Shown: in pieces, positions 35,290 to 44,231 of the stretch
How the letters are laid out: every line of letters starts with the position of its first letter
How positions within the stretch are numbered: position 1 is the first letter of the stretch
DNA from: Rhodanobacter sp. A1T4
GTDB taxonomy: Bacteria > Pseudomonadota > Gammaproteobacteria > Xanthomonadales > Rhodanobacteraceae
DNA: 64,000 nt
Direction of reading: 5' to 3'
Assembly (NCBI RefSeq): GCF_014207185.1
Contig: NZ_JACHCP010000001.1
Span: 624,465-688,464 of the forward strand
Position numbers and translations under genes: made by a program
The notes under the pieces: model-generated
Seen by the model: only the letters and a program-made list of their open reading frames with translations
The model's database searches: none
What the model was told of the DNA's origin: nothing

Positions 35290-36126
35290 ATGGCTACGAA
35301 AGGCAAGTCGGCAACGAAAAAGTCCGCGGCAAAAAAGGCGTCCGCAAAAAAAACAGCTGTAAAAAGGGCAGTCGTAAAACGCACCGCGAAGAAGGTTGCC
35401 ACCCCGCGTAAAGCAGCGGCTGCCAAGAAGGCGCCCGTAAAAAAGGTAGCCACTAAAAAGGCAGCAGTGAAAAAGACAGCGACAAAAAAGCCGGCTGCAA
35501 AAAAAGTCACCCTTAAAAAGTCGGTAGTAAAAAAAGCTGTCGCGAAAAAGAAGCCGGTGGCCAAAAAGGTTGCCGTGAAGAAGCCGACAGTGAAGAAATC
35601 GGCCGCGAAGAAGCTTGTCGGAAAGAAGTCAGTCACGAAAAAGATCGCGGCCACCAAGCCGGCAGCCAAAAAGGTTATTGCCAAGAAAGCAGCGCCGAAG
35701 AAGTCCGTTGCCAAGCCGGTGACGAAATCTGCGGTGGCGAAACCTGCCGTGAAAAAGCCGGTAGCCAAGGTCGCTGCGACGAAAAAGCCGGCGGCGAAAC
35801 CCGCGGCACCCAAGCCAGCCGTCAAGAAGGTTGCATCGTTTCCCAAGACCAAGGCGACCCCGCTCAAGTTGCCGACGCTGCCGGAGCCGGAAATCCATCA
35901 CATCAGTCCGGCCGAAGCAGTGGAGCATATCCAGGCACTGCTGGAGGCCAAGCTGGAGCGCGTGCGTCAGGGGCCGAGCTGGCCTGGCGCGGTGACTGTG
36001 CAGCCCGCGACGAATACGCCCGATCCCCATGCGCCCACGCCTGGTGCCGGCGGCCTGTCCAGCGAAGCGGCGTTTGGCCATGCGCTGGCACATGAGCGAG
36101 GCGACCAGTCCAAGCGCAAGGGCTGA
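35290..36126 (+). CDS. Histone H1-like AAKK-repeat protein
   Basis: Highly basic protein of 278 aa. Residues 2-182 are degenerate Lys/Ala/Val/Thr repeats (KKxAxKK), like eukaryotic H1 tails and bacterial AlgP/Hc1-type proteins; such proteins bind DNA non-specifically. The C-terminal 90 residues differ: ISPAEAVEHIQALLEAKLERVRQGPSW split by proline, then a Pro/Thr/Gly tail. Lysine codons create long A-runs (A8 at 35346-35353, A7 at 35509-35515) unusual for this GC-rich DNA, so slippage could occur. Start follows a GGAGAACG ribosome-binding site. Confidence 0.88.
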   Translation: MATKGKSATKKSAAKKASAKKTAVKRAVVKRTAKKVATPRKAAAAKKAPVKKVATKKAAVKKTATKKPAAKKVTLKKSVVKKAVAKKKPVAKKVAVKKPTVKKSAAKKLVGKKSVTKKIAATKPAAKKVIAKKAAPKKSVAKPVTKSAVAKPAVKKPVAKVAATKKPAAKPAAPKPAVKKVASFPKTKATPLKLPTLPEPEIHHISPAEAVEHIQALLEAKLERVRQGPSWPGAVTVQPATNTPDPHAPTPGAGGLSSEAAFGHALAHERGDQSKRKG

Positions 36127-36155
36127 TGCGTGCGCATTGACGGTCCTGCGTATAT

Positions 36156-36181
36156 GGCTGGTGGGTAAATGCCCATCAGCC
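36156..36181 (+). terminator. Probable terminator after histone-like gene
   Basis: Ten-base stem GGCTGGTGGG / CCCATCAGCC (one G-U pair) with loop TAAATG, 29 bases after the stop. The following ATGTGTTTG is only moderately T-rich. Confidence 0.5.
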
Positions 36182-36262
36182 ATGTGTTTGTACCTCAGGA
36201 GGCGTTCAAGCGCATAGGACTAGCGTTCAGGTCATGACTCCCGTTGGAGTCGGAGACAAACC

Positions 36263-36664
36263 ATGAAACGCCTGCTCGCAAGTCTCGTTCTGCTCGCCGC
36301 CATCACTACTTTGTCCGGGTGTTATTACGACCCCGGCTATAGCTACGTTCGCGGTTCCAGTTACAGCGGCGACGTGTATTACGGTCAGGCCGCGCCGGTA
36401 TATCAGGGTGGTTACTACGGGTACCCCGGCTACGGTTACTACGACAATGGCTATTACGGCTGCTGCAGCGTAGGCGTCGTCGGTGGTTGGTACGGCGGTT
36501 ATGGTGGCCCGCGCTACTGGCGCGGTGGTTACGGATATGGCGGGGGCCATTGGCAAGGCCGTCCCGGTTACGGCGGCGGCCATCCGGGTTACGCTGGCGG
36601 ACATGGTGGCGGTCATTACTCGCATGGCGGCGGCTCCTCGCACGGCGGAAGTAACGGTCACTAA
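36263..36664 (+). CDS. Gly/Tyr/His-rich lipoprotein
   Basis: Unrecognised lipoprotein (133 aa). Signal peptide with lipobox LSGC (Cys20). The mature part is made of Gly/Tyr repeats (GGYYGYPGYGYYDNGYYG) with a CC pair in the middle and ends in a Gly/His-rich tail (GGHYSHGGGSSHGG). Probably outer-membrane anchored; the His-rich tail might bind metal. Function unknown. It has no close neighbour on the same strand until the aminopeptidase 34 bases downstream, so the two may be co-transcribed. Confidence 0.8.
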   Translation: MKRLLASLVLLAAITTLSGCYYDPGYSYVRGSSYSGDVYYGQAAPVYQGGYYGYPGYGYYDNGYYGCCSVGVVGGWYGGYGGPRYWRGGYGYGGGHWQGRPGYGGGHPGYAGGHGGGHYSHGGGSSHGGSNGH

Positions 36665-36697
36665 GACAGAACGCGGGGCCTGCGGCACAATCGCCGC

Positions 36698-37795
36698 ATG
36701 CCTCGCCTAAATTATTTGCCACGTTCCATTCGGTTTCCAAGGCTCATCGCCATCACGGCGGTGGGCCTTTTGCTTGGCGCCTGCGGCAGCCTGCGTTATT
36801 ACACACAGGCAGTGCGCGGGCAGAGTGAGCTGGTCTTTCATCGGCGCAACATTGGTACGATCGTCAGCAATCCGGCGACTGACCCCAAACTGGCCGCACG
36901 ACTTTTACTGGCCCAGCAGGCGCGTCTTTTCGCTTCGCAGCACCTGGGGTTGCCGGATAATCGCAGCTATACGCGCTACGTCGATCTGCATCGAAACTAT
37001 GTGGTGTGGAACGTGTTCGCGGCGCCGCGCTATTCGGTAGAGCCGGTGCTTTATTGTTTTCCCGTCGCAGGCTGCGTGGCTTATCGCGGTTACTTTGCCG
37101 AGGCGGATGCCAAGGCCGAAGCGGCACGGCTGCAGAAAAAAGGCGACGACGTCGAGATCGGTGGCGTCTCGGCGTATTCCACGCTGGGCTGGTTCGCTGA
37201 TCCGATTCTCAGCAGCATGCTGCGTTGGGACGACGACGAGCTGGACAGCACCATCTTCCACGAGCTGGCGCATCAGCTGATCTACGTAAAAGACGACACG
37301 GCATTCAACGAGTCTTTCGCTACATTTGTGCAGGATCAGGGCTTGCGCGAGTGGCGACAGTCGCGCGGGCTACCGGCGCAAGACGATCGCACGCAGGCGA
37401 TGGACAGCGGCTTCACCAAACTGGTACTGGATCTGCGTGACCGACTGAAAAAGCTGTACGCCAGCGGCGTGGGCGACACGGCGATGGAAGGCGGCAAGCA
37501 GCAAGAGATCGCCGCATTTCGCGAACGTTACAAGCAGTGGCGCGATCGCGACTGGCCGAAGGAACATGGCTACGACGCCTGGGTGGCGGCGCCAATCAAC
37601 AATGCGCGCTTGCTGCCGTTCGGCTTGTACGATCAGTGGACGCCTGCGTTCGCCGAGCTGTTCAAGCAATCGCAGGGTCAATGGCCGGCTTTCTATCAGC
37701 GCGTAAGGGACCTTGCCAGGCAGCCCAAGCTGCAGCGGGATGCCACGCTCGTGCAATTGGGGAGACGTGTTGCGACATCTTTGGCAGCGCCCTGA
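36698..37795 (+). CDS. Putative aminopeptidase lipoprotein (COG4324-type)
   Basis: Zinc metallopeptidase-like protein (365 aa). An N-terminal lipoprotein signal ends at LLGACGS (Cys29). The metal site HELAHQ is followed by the Glu-bearing segment AFNESFATFVQD, giving the HExxH-E arrangement of the putative aminopeptidase family. The preceding region ALEAERLQK-like and GVSAYSTLGWFADPILSS matches that family. No substrate is known. The short gap after the Gly/Tyr-rich lipoprotein suggests a shared transcript. Confidence 0.88.
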   Translation: MPRLNYLPRSIRFPRLIAITAVGLLLGACGSLRYYTQAVRGQSELVFHRRNIGTIVSNPATDPKLAARLLLAQQARLFASQHLGLPDNRSYTRYVDLHRNYVVWNVFAAPRYSVEPVLYCFPVAGCVAYRGYFAEADAKAEAARLQKKGDDVEIGGVSAYSTLGWFADPILSSMLRWDDDELDSTIFHELAHQLIYVKDDTAFNESFATFVQDQGLREWRQSRGLPAQDDRTQAMDSGFTKLVLDLRDRLKKLYASGVGDTAMEGGKQQEIAAFRERYKQWRDRDWPKEHGYDAWVAAPINNARLLPFGLYDQWTPAFAELFKQSQGQWPAFYQRVRDLARQPKLQRDATLVQLGRRVATSLAAP

Positions 37796-37835
37796 GCAAG
37801 CCGTCCTTGGCCTGGGGATCGTTGCCGATGAATGA

Positions 37836-38921
37836 TCAGAGCGTGCGATAGTCCGTATAGCCCTCGGCGCCGCCGCCATACAGCGTGGCAGGATTGATGG
37901 CGCTGAGCGGCGCACCGATGCGTAGCCGCTTGATTAGATCGGGATTGGCGATGAATGGACGTCCAAACGCAACCAGGTCAGCCAGGCCGTTGCTGACAAC
38001 TGCCTCGGCCATCTTTTCGGTGTAGCCGTTGTTGACCATCCAGCTGCCATGGAAGCGGCGATGCAACGCTTCGTAATCGAAGGGTGCAATATCGCGCGGG
38101 CCGCCTGTGGCACCTTCGATCACGTGCAGATAGGCCAGGCCGAGCGGGGCGAGCCTTTCAACGGCGCGCTCGAACAGTGGCTGCGGATGGGAGTCGCGCG
38201 CGTCGTTGGCCGGTGTCACGGGGGAGAGGCGCACACCGGTACGGCCGCTGCCCGCCGTCTGGGCAACGGCGCTGACGACGTCGTACAACAGGCGTGTGCG
38301 ATTTTCGATACTGCCGCCCCAGGCGTCGTCGCGGTGATTGCTGCCATCACGCAGGAATTGGTCGATCAGATAACCGTTGGCCGCATGCACTTCGACGCCG
38401 TCAAACCCGGCATCCATCGCCCGCGCGGCGGCATAGCGGTATTCCGCGACGATGCGCGGCATTTCTCCAGCAGCCAGTGCGCGCGGCTCCGAAACTGGCT
38501 CGAAGCCGTTGGCGGTGAAGGTCTTGGCCTTGGCGCGGATCGCTGACGGAGCGACCGGTGCCTTGCCGCCCAGCTGCAGGCTGGTATGGGAGATGCGGCC
38601 GACGTGCCACATCTGCAGCACCATCTTGCCGCCGCGCGCGTGCACGGCATTAGTCACGGCCTTCCAGCCCTTGACCTGCGCGCTGCTGTAGATGCCGGGT
38701 GTGTCGAGGTAGCCCTGACCCTCGGGACTGATCTGGGTGGCTTCGGCGATGATCAGTCCCGCGTCGGCGCGCTGCGCGTAATACTCGGCCATCAGCGGCG
38801 TCGGCGTGCGGCCAGGGCCGGCACGATCGCGGGTCAGTGGTGCCATCACGATGCGGTTGGCCAGCGCGATATCGCCCATCTGGACTGGGTCGAACAGCGA
38901 TCGGGGAGAACGATCTGACAT
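37836..38921 (-). CDS. Old yellow enzyme, NemA-type alkene reductase
   Basis: FMN-dependent ene-reductase (361 aa). TIM-barrel signs are MAPLTRDRAGPGRTPTPLMAEYY, QMWHVGRISH with active-site residues, VHAANGYLIDQFLRDGSN and, near the C-terminus, VAFGRPFIANPDL for the FMN phosphate. Reduces activated C=C or nitro groups with NAD(P)H. Start at ATG 38921 (MSDRSPRSLFDPVQMG) is the usual family N-terminus. A second, YqjM-class old yellow enzyme is at 52929. Divergent from the thioredoxin-like gene. Confidence 0.92.
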   Translation of the reverse strand: MSDRSPRSLFDPVQMGDIALANRIVMAPLTRDRAGPGRTPTPLMAEYYAQRADAGLIIAEATQISPEGQGYLDTPGIYSSAQVKGWKAVTNAVHARGGKMVLQMWHVGRISHTSLQLGGKAPVAPSAIRAKAKTFTANGFEPVSEPRALAAGEMPRIVAEYRYAAARAMDAGFDGVEVHAANGYLIDQFLRDGSNHRDDAWGGSIENRTRLLYDVVSAVAQTAGSGRTGVRLSPVTPANDARDSHPQPLFERAVERLAPLGLAYLHVIEGATGGPRDIAPFDYEALHRRFHGSWMVNNGYTEKMAEAVVSNGLADLVAFGRPFIANPDLIKRLRIGAPLSAINPATLYGGGAEGYTDYRTL

Positions 38922-39137
38922 ACGGTGAATCCTTGCTGGTCGCGGAAATATCCTGCATGGATGGGTGCGGATGGCTTGCGCACCAAGTTTGGCAGGCTGA
39001 AGTCGCCATGATGCACAAGCGATCGTGATGTGTCGGTGTAACGTGGTTGGCACCAGCAAGGATGGTTACCCAGTTGTCATTCCACATACTGAAACTCATC
39101 TCTTTGGCTTGCAGGAATCAGGGTTGTCGACTTGATC

Positions 39138-39518
39138 ATGTCCGATACCGCCGTACCCGAGTTCTTCGGGCGACTCCTCATGCAACAGGTCAACAGCGTG
39201 TCCCTTGACGATGTATTGCGCGAGGAGGGAGCGCCGCTCAGCATCCTGTTTCTGTGGGGTCGCGACTGCCCCAATTGCGATATCGCCAAGCGCGCCATGC
39301 TGCTGGCGCGGGATCGTTTCCAGTGGCCACGGGTGCGCTGGCTGCACGATAACGTTTACGACGATCCGACCATGGCCACGCGGTTTGGGTTGCACGGCAT
39401 ACCTGCGTTCTTCGTGTTTCGCGGTGAGCGAAAGATGGGACGGATTGGCGAGTGGCCTGGCACGCAAGCCTTTGTTCAAGCTATTGAAAATCAGATTGTG
39501 CTGGCGGCGACGGTCTAG
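39138..39518 (+). CDS. Thioredoxin-like protein with CPNC motif
   Basis: Thioredoxin-fold protein (126 aa). Redox Cys44-Pro-Asn-Cys47 lies after strand SILFLWGRDC, with the cis-Pro at residue 89 (LHGIPAFFVF). No signal peptide, so cytoplasmic. CPNC differs from the CGPC of thioredoxin, so the potential and partners may differ. Start ATG 39138 is preferred over the TTG six bases upstream. The promoter region is shared with the divergent NemA-type reductase, a possible common stress regulation. Confidence 0.85.
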   Translation: MSDTAVPEFFGRLLMQQVNSVSLDDVLREEGAPLSILFLWGRDCPNCDIAKRAMLLARDRFQWPRVRWLHDNVYDDPTMATRFGLHGIPAFFVFRGERKMGRIGEWPGTQAFVQAIENQIVLAATV

Positions 39519-39829
39519 CCAGCCTGTCGCTTAGCTGAACGAGTCTGGGACGTTTACGTTGAAGTCACGTACCCGCGGACACACTACATCCATGCATCGC
39601 CGTGACGGCGACCATAAGTGACGCAAAACACCGCTCACTGAGGGGCTGCTCTTCCTCCCCTGGACGCAGCCTGACAAGCCCCACCGGTCCTCCCCTGGCC
39701 AGTGGGGTTTTTTTTTGCCCTGAGTTGTTCGGTACGCAGGGGCGGTGCGCTCCGCTCCCTACATCTGCCCTGCAGGATGGGTAATGATTCAGCATCTGTC
39801 TGCGCAAGCATTCTCCGCAAGAGCCATTG
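39519..39829. other. Intergenic region before pncB
   Basis: No gene is supported in this 311-base stretch. It contains a terminator (39679-39716) and the presumed pncB promoter. Short ORFs on both strands lack ribosome-binding sites and similarity. Confidence 0.5.
39679..39716 (+). terminator. Rho-independent terminator upstream of pncB
   Basis: CCCCAC at 39679-39684 pairs with GTGGGG at 39702-39707 and is followed by nine T residues. Probably ends the thioredoxin-like transcript. Confidence 0.7.
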
Positions 39830-41017
39830 ATGATCATCGAATCGCTACTCGATACCGACCTGTACAAGTTTTCGATGATGCAGGTGGTGCTGCACCAGTA
39901 TCCGGCGGCGCAGGTCGAGTACCGTTTCAAGTGCCGCAATCCCGGCATCGACCTGGTGCCTTATATCGATGAAATCCGTACCGAGCTCGCGGCGCTATGC
40001 CAGCTGCGCTTCAAGGCGGATGAGCTGCTGTATCTGCGTACCTGGCGTTTCCTGAAAAGCGACTTTGTCGATTTTCTCGATCTTTTCCATCTGAACGAAA
40101 AATATGTCGAGATCAGGCCGTCCAACGCGAACAACGGGGAAATAGATATCCGTATCTGCGGTCCCTGGCTGCACACGATTCTTTTCGAGGTGCCGCTGCT
40201 CGCGATCGTCAACGAGGTGTATTTTCGTCACGTCAGCGCAGGGTTGGATATGGCCGAAGGCCGCCAGCGGCTGCACGACAAGATTGCGTTGCTGCGCGAC
40301 ACGCCCGATTACGCCGGTTGCCGCATCGCCGACTACGGGACGCGGCGCCGGTATTCACGGGCATGGCAAGCCGAAGTGGTGACTACGCTGCGCGATGGCC
40401 TGGGCAAGCAGCTGGCGGGTACCAGCAACGTATGGTTGGCACGTGAGCTTGGGTTGACGCCGCTGGGCACGCTGGCGCACGAGTACCTGCAGGCGCACCA
40501 GGCGCTGGGGCCACGGCTGCGTGACTCGCAGGTGGCTGCGCTGGAGGCGTGGGCGAAGGAATACCGCGGCGATCTCGGCATTGCGCTATCGGATGTCTAC
40601 GGACTCAATGCGTTTCTGCGCGATTTCGACATGTATTTCTGCAAGTTGTTCGACGGTACCCGGCATGACTCCGGCGATCCGTTCGACTGGGGCGAGAAGG
40701 TGTTGGCGCATTACCATGCCAACCGCGTCGATCCCCGCAGCAAGGTGCTGGTGTTCAGCGATGGGCTCGATATCCCGAAAGTGATGCAGCTCTACGCGCA
40801 CTTCCGCGATCGCTGCCTGCTCGCATTCGGCGTCGGCACCAACCTCACCAACGACGTGGGCCCGACGCCGCTCAATATCGTCATCAAGATGACCCGCTGC
40901 AACGGCCAGCCGGTAGCCAAGCTCAGCGACTCGCCGGGCAAGAACATGTGCGACGACGAAGCCTACGTTACCTATCTGCGCCAGGTGTTCGAGATTCCGG
41001 CGACGCAGGGGTTGTAG
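39830..41017 (+). CDS. pncB: Nicotinate phosphoribosyltransferase
   Basis: Enzyme of 395 aa making nicotinate mononucleotide from nicotinate and PRPP in NAD salvage. Opening [14 protein letters not shown], the segment [13 protein letters not shown] (where the phosphorylated active-site His of other PncB proteins is replaced here by Tyr-Ser rather than the usual RRRFS), and [15 protein letters not shown] are typical. The C-terminal [12 protein letters not shown] binds phosphate. ATG 39830 is chosen; a TTG three bases before it gives no advantage. It stands alone, convergent with metQ. Confidence 0.95.
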   Translation: MIIESLLDTDLYKFSMMQVVLHQYPAAQVEYRFKCRNPGIDLVPYIDEIRTELAALCQLRFKADELLYLRTWRFLKSDFVDFLDLFHLNEKYVEIRPSNANNGEIDIRICGPWLHTILFEVPLLAIVNEVYFRHVSAGLDMAEGRQRLHDKIALLRDTPDYAGCRIADYGTRRRYSRAWQAEVVTTLRDGLGKQLAGTSNVWLARELGLTPLGTLAHEYLQAHQALGPRLRDSQVAALEAWAKEYRGDLGIALSDVYGLNAFLRDFDMYFCKLFDGTRHDSGDPFDWGEKVLAHYHANRVDPRSKVLVFSDGLDIPKVMQLYAHFRDRCLLAFGVGTNLTNDVGPTPLNIVIKMTRCNGQPVAKLSDSPGKNMCDDEAYVTYLRQVFEIPATQGL

Positions 41018-41036
41018 TCATTCAGAAACTCAGCAC

Positions 41037-41840
41037 TCAGAATGCTGGCAACACCGCACCGTGATACTTCTGTTCGATGAAGGTCTTGATCTCGGGGCTG
41101 GTGAGCGCCTTGGCCAGCTTCTGTACGCGCGGATCGTTCTGATTGTCTTCGCGGCCAACCAGATAATTCACGTACGGTGAGTTCTTGTCTTCGATCAGCA
41201 GCGCGTCTTTGGTCGGATTCAATCCGGCAGCCAGCGCATAGTTGGTATTGATCAGCGCCAGGTCTACTTCATCGAGTGTGCGCGGCAGCATGGCCGCTTC
41301 CAGCTCGCGAAACTTCAGGTGCTTCGGGTTGGCGGTGATGTCCTTCAAGGTAGCCATCTCGTCGTTCGGATTTTTCAGCGTGATCAGCCCGTGCTTGGCC
41401 AACAAAAGCAGCGCGCGGCTGTTGTTGCTGGGGTCATTGGGAATGGTCACGTTGGCACCATCCGGCAGCTGATCGATGTTTTTGTACTTGCGCGAATACG
41501 CACCGAACGGCTCGATGTGCACGCCGGTGATGATCACCAGTTTCGTGCCGCGTTCGCGGTTGAACGCATCAAGGTAGGGCTTGGTCTGAAAGAAGTTCAG
41601 GTCGATGTTTTTTTCGGCCACCTGCGAGTTGGGCTGCACGTAATCGGCAAACACCTTGATCTCAAGATCGACGCCTTCTTTGGCGAGCATCGGCTTGATC
41701 TGCTTGAGGATCTCCGCGTGCGGGATCGCGGTGGCGGCGACCGTCAGCGTATTCGAGTCACTGCTGGAGGATCCGCCATCATGGGCGGAGCAACCTGCCA
41801 AGGCGAGCAGTACAGCGAGGGAGGCAAGCAGTTTCTTCAT
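41037..41840 (-). CDS. metQ: Methionine ABC transporter substrate-binding lipoprotein
   Basis: NlpA/MetQ-family lipoprotein (267 aa) binding methionine at the membrane. Lipobox LAGC puts the lipidated Cys at 17. Family motifs: VDLEIKVFADYVQPN, LNFFQTKPYLDAF, TIPNDPSNNSRALLLLA and ALINTNYALAAGL. Start ATG 41840 (MKKLLAS) gives a normal signal; the longer frame to 41894 does not. Third gene of metNIQ, 72 bases after metI. Confidence 0.95.
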   Translation of the reverse strand: MKKLLASLAVLLALAGCSAHDGGSSSSDSNTLTVAATAIPHAEILKQIKPMLAKEGVDLEIKVFADYVQPNSQVAEKNIDLNFFQTKPYLDAFNRERGTKLVIITGVHIEPFGAYSRKYKNIDQLPDGANVTIPNDPSNNSRALLLLAKHGLITLKNPNDEMATLKDITANPKHLKFRELEAAMLPRTLDEVDLALINTNYALAAGLNPTKDALLIEDKNSPYVNYLVGREDNQNDPRVQKLAKALTSPEIKTFIEQKYHGAVLPAF

Positions 41841-41912
41841 GACGATGAGCTTTGTGCGGCGCACAAGAGTAGCCGTCCATACTGCCAAATGCAAAGTGCC
41901 ATGTGTTGTTGC

Positions 41913-42599
41913 TCAACGCCGACCGTAGTGTGCCACGATGCGATCGCCGAGCATCTGCAGCAATTGCACCAGCACGATCAGCAGTGCCACGGTCACCAGC
42001 ATGTAGTCGGATTTGTAGCTCAGGTAACCGTAGCGGTAGGCCAGATCGCCCAAGCCGCCGGAGCCGACCGCGCCGCCCATCGCGGTGTAGCCGACCAGGG
42101 CGATGGCCGTGACGGTCACGCCGGCCAGCAGGCCGCCGCGTGCCTCGGGAAGCAATACATGGCGCACGATCTGCCACAGGCTGGCACCCATCGCCTGGCT
42201 GGCCTCGATCACGCCGTGCTCCACCTCGCGCAGCGCGGTTTCCACCAGCCGAGCGAAGAACGGTGCCGCGCCGATCACCAGCGGCGGAATCGCGCCGCGT
42301 ATACCGAGCTTGGTGCCGACCAGAAAATACGTAACTGGCATCAGCACGATCATCAGGATGATGAAAGGCACCGAGCGCAGGATGTTCACCAGCAACGAGG
42401 TGATGGCGTATAGCTTTGGCATCGGGCGTAGCTGACCGTTGCCAGTGAGGTACAGCAGTACACCCAGCGGCAGGCCAAGCAGTACGGTGAGCAGCAGCGA
42501 GCCGCCAAGCATCAACAGCGTATCGATGCACGCATGGCCGATTTCGCCCCAATCGTCGATGTTCGGGAACAACGTCTGCAGAATCGGTGCGTGGCTCAT
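41913..42599 (-). CDS. metI: Methionine ABC transporter permease
   Basis: Membrane permease (228 aa) with about five helices. MetI-family sequence [21 protein letters not shown] and the EAA loop [22 protein letters not shown] are visible. Overlaps metN by 4 bases, so coupled. Works with the ATPase MetN and lipoprotein MetQ to import methionine, probably both isomers. Confidence 0.96.
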   Translation of the reverse strand: MSHAPILQTLFPNIDDWGEIGHACIDTLLMLGGSLLLTVLLGLPLGVLLYLTGNGQLRPMPKLYAITSLLVNILRSVPFIILMIVLMPVTYFLVGTKLGIRGAIPPLVIGAAPFFARLVETALREVEHGVIEASQAMGASLWQIVRHVLLPEARGGLLAGVTVTAIALVGYTAMGGAVGSGGLGDLAYRYGYLSYKSDYMLVTVALLIVLVQLLQMLGDRIVAHYGRR

Positions 42600-43606
42600 C
42601 GGCGCAACTCCTCGATCTCGATACCCGCTTCGCGCAGGGCCAGCATGGCTGCATCCACGCGCTCACCCTGCATCGCCAGCGTCAGTTGACCATAAGGCAT
42701 GTCCTTGATGCGGTCGATGCGCCCGGCGAGCAGGTTGAAATCGATGCCGGTTTCACGCGCGACCCGACCTAGTGCCGGTGTCCATGTCGCGTCACCACGA
42801 AAGCTCAGTCGCAGGATGCGTCCGGGCACACGTGCAAAGGCAGCCTCCTCACCAATGGCTTCCTCTGGCAGCGCCTCGTTGACGAAGCGCTTGGTGGTGG
42901 CATGCTGCGGATGCAGGAAAACGTCGATCACGCTGCCGCGCTCCACGATTTCGCCGGCATCCAGTACGGCGACGCGGTCGCAGACACGGCGTACGACATC
43001 CATTTCGTGCGTGATCAGCACGATGGTGAGTTTCAGCTCTCGGTTGATCTCGGCCAGCAGCTCCAGTACCGAGGCCGTGGTCTGCGGGTCGAGCGCACTG
43101 GTGGCTTCGTCGCACAGCAGAATGGATGGTCGGTTGGCCAGCGCACGCGCAATACCCACGCGCTGCTTCTGGCCACCGGAAAGCTGTGAGGGGTATTTGT
43201 CGGCATGGTCGGTCAGGCCAACCCGCGCCAGCAACTCGTCGACGCGCTTGCGCAAGGTCACTGCATTGCGCTCACCCGCCAATCGCATCGGAAACGCCAC
43301 GTTATCGGCCACTGTCTGCGAGGCGAGCAGGTTGAAATGCTGGAAAATCATGCCGATCCGCCGCCGTTGCGCGCGAAGCGCCGGTTCGGCCAGTGCGGTC
43401 ATTTCGGTGTCGTTGACGAAGATGCTGCCACCGCTGGGGCGCTCAAGCAGGTTGATCAGCCGTATAAGCGTCGATTTGCCGGCGCCGGACAAGCCGATGA
43501 TGCCGAAGACTTCGCCATCGACGACCTCCAGGCTGAAAGGCTTCAGCGCAGGGATATCGTGACCGTCGACACGATAGGACTTGTGGACATCGACAAAGCG
43601 GATCAC
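42596..43606 (-). CDS. metN: Methionine ABC transporter ATP-binding protein
   Basis: ATPase of 336 aa. Walker [10 protein letters not shown], signature [15 protein letters not shown], Walker [14 protein letters not shown] and H-loop VLITHEMD. The C-terminal NIL/C2 domain (about 260-336), which senses methionine and inhibits transport in MetN, is present. First gene of metNIQ. The 100-base region upstream, shared with glutathione peroxidase, has no MetJ box or SAM riboswitch that I can see. Confidence 0.96.
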   Translation of the reverse strand: MIRFVDVHKSYRVDGHDIPALKPFSLEVVDGEVFGIIGLSGAGKSTLIRLINLLERPSGGSIFVNDTEMTALAEPALRAQRRRIGMIFQHFNLLASQTVADNVAFPMRLAGERNAVTLRKRVDELLARVGLTDHADKYPSQLSGGQKQRVGIARALANRPSILLCDEATSALDPQTTASVLELLAEINRELKLTIVLITHEMDVVRRVCDRVAVLDAGEIVERGSVIDVFLHPQHATTKRFVNEALPEEAIGEEAAFARVPGRILRLSFRGDATWTPALGRVARETGIDFNLLAGRIDRIKDMPYGQLTLAMQGERVDAAMLALREAGIEIEELRR

Positions 43607-43708
43607 GGCATGGCCTGGCTTTTGCGCTAAACCGTCATTCTATGTCACGAGCGTCATCATGGATGGCGTAGACTCGGCAGAGTTACCCCACCAGCAGGAG
43701 CTTGCCTT

Positions 43709-44194
43709 ATGTCCAGCGTCTACGATTTCACAGTCCGCGATATCGACGGCAACGAGCGCTCGCTCGGCGAATGGCGCGGAAAAACCCTGCTGATCGTCAA
43801 TGTCGCCTCCAAATGCGGTTTTACCCCCCAATACAAGGGGCTGGAGAACCTTTGGCAGGATCAGCGTGACAAGGGGCTGGTGGTGCTGGGCTTTCCCTGC
43901 GACCAGTTCGGTCATCAGGAGCCGGGCGATGCGGAGGAGATCAAGACGTTTTGCAGCACCCGCTACGATGTGACGTTCCCGATGTTCTCCAAGGTCGAAG
44001 TCAACGGCGATCATGCCGATCCTCTTTACCAATGGCTGAAAAGCGAAGGCAAGGGCATTCTGGGCAGTGAATCCGTCAAGTGGAACTTCACCAAGTTTCT
44101 GGTCGATGAACATGGCCAGGTAGTGAAGCGCTACGCGCCGACGGATACACCTGAAAAGATCGGCAAGGACACCTTGGCCCGTCTGGGCGGCTAA
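43709..44194 (+). CDS. Glutathione peroxidase family protein
   Basis: Thiol peroxidase (161 aa). Catalytic Cys36 in NVASKCGFTPQY (Cys rather than selenocysteine), Gln70 in GFPCDQFGHQEPG, and the Trp-Asn pair in VKWNFTKFLVD complete the tetrad. Bacterial members generally use thioredoxin more than glutathione. Short leader with CAGGAG before ATG 43709. Divergent from metN; the link to methionine uptake is suggestive of oxidative stress but unproven. Confidence 0.94.
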   Translation: MSSVYDFTVRDIDGNERSLGEWRGKTLLIVNVASKCGFTPQYKGLENLWQDQRDKGLVVLGFPCDQFGHQEPGDAEEIKTFCSTRYDVTFPMFSKVEVNGDHADPLYQWLKSEGKGILGSESVKWNFTKFLVDEHGQVVKRYAPTDTPEKIGKDTLARLGG

Positions 44195-44231
44195 ACGCTT
44201 TCCGGGAATGCGGCGTTGGCCGAGGTGGCAG

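Noticed and set aside
43607..43708. SAM riboswitch or MetJ box before metNIQ
   Set aside because: Only about 100 bases are available and neither an AGACGTCT-type dyad nor riboswitch stems are visible.
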